In this document: positions 5,917 through 5,992 of the stretch, piece after piece
Layout: each line of letters begins with the position of its first letter
Numbering within the stretch: the first letter of the stretch is position 1
NCBI GenBank assembly: GCA_900753135.1
Contig: CAADXZ010000070.1
Location: 1-5,992 of the forward strand
Source: Clostridia bacterium
GTDB taxonomy: Bacteria > Bacillota > Clostridia > TANB77 > UBA1234
Direction: 5' to 3'
DNA length: 5,992 nucleotides
Notes under the pieces: model-generated
What the model saw: the letters and a program-made list of their open reading frames with translations, nothing else
Told to the model about the DNA's origin: nothing
Database searches by the model: none
Made by a program: the position numbers and the translations under genes

Positions 5917-5948
5917 GAAAGATGAAAATCTTCGATTTTCATTCTTTC
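5917..5948 (+). terminator. Strong hairpin downstream of the DUF4015 gene
   Basis: GAAAGATGAAAATC (5917-5930) pairs with GATTTTCATTCTTTC (5934-5948) around a UUC loop, with one bulged T. It lies 60 bases after the stop codon. No T run follows on the plus strand, so it is not a classic intrinsic terminator; it may protect the mRNA 3' end or belong to a downstream leader. A U-rich stretch at 5892-5903 lies before it, and GGGAA (5860-5864) could pair with TTCCC (5902-5906) as a weak separate stop. Confidence 0.45.
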
Positions 5949-5954
5949 GTCCCT

Positions 5955-5989
5955 CGAGAGTTTTCGACTGAAAGGAAGAAAATCTCTCG
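5955..5989. other. Second hairpin at the right edge, possible leader structure
   Basis: CGAGAGTTTTC (5955-5965) pairs with GAAAA (5978-5982) and CTCTCG (5984-5989) with one bulged T, an 11-bp stem. An alternative stem, CTTTC-GTC (5944-5951) with GAC-T-GAAAG (5966-5974), conflicts with both this hairpin and the preceding one. No ribosome binding site or gene follows before the window ends, so the role cannot be settled here. Confidence 0.4.
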
Positions 5990-5992
5990 CAT

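Noticed and set aside
5940..5992. c-di-GMP (GEMM) riboswitch fragment on the minus strand
   Set aside because: GAGGGACGAAAG resembles part of the GEMM core, but the GGCAAACC half and the tetraloop receptor are not present.

Overview
The window is AT-rich throughout and matches a low-GC, Gram-positive, Clostridia-like Firmicute. Three things support this: a glmS gene preceded by a glmS ribozyme, a clear sporulation-type sigma factor of the SigH (Spo0H) family, and purine-rich GGAGG Shine-Dalgarno sequences. SigH implies a spore former or a descendant of one. The species cannot be named from the sequence.

Layout: (1) 1-910, minus strand: the N-terminal 221 codons of glmS run off the left edge, preceded by a glmS self-cleaving riboswitch and a TATAAT promoter. 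(2) 956-3031, plus strand: a divergent promoter and a 661-residue cytoplasmic protein of unknown family, closed by a hairpin that can terminate in both directions. (3) 3047-3925, minus strand: sigH with its own promoter, a 12-bp hairpin after its stop, then a tRNA-Thr(GGT) that converges on the unknown gene and shares its terminator. (4) 3926-4507: about 600 bases without a convincing gene, holding a perfect 15-bp inverted repeat upstream of sigH and an 18-bp AT palindrome. (5) 4508-5856, plus strand: a membrane-anchored putative glycoside hydrolase of the DUF4015 type with a Ser-Gly-Asp/Glu repeat linker. (6) 5857-5992: a run of overlapping hairpins cut off by the window edge.

Functionally this is mostly chromosomal housekeeping. 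GlmS makes glucosamine-6-phosphate for peptidoglycan and its ribozyme gives feedback control. SigH is a stationary-phase and sporulation regulator, and the DUF4015 protein probably acts on extracellular carbohydrate. The least explained element is the 661-residue protein between glmS and the tRNA. The least explained non-coding elements are the sigH upstream inverted repeat and the mutually exclusive hairpins at the right end. I found no insertion sequence, CRISPR array, phage gene or known defence gene.
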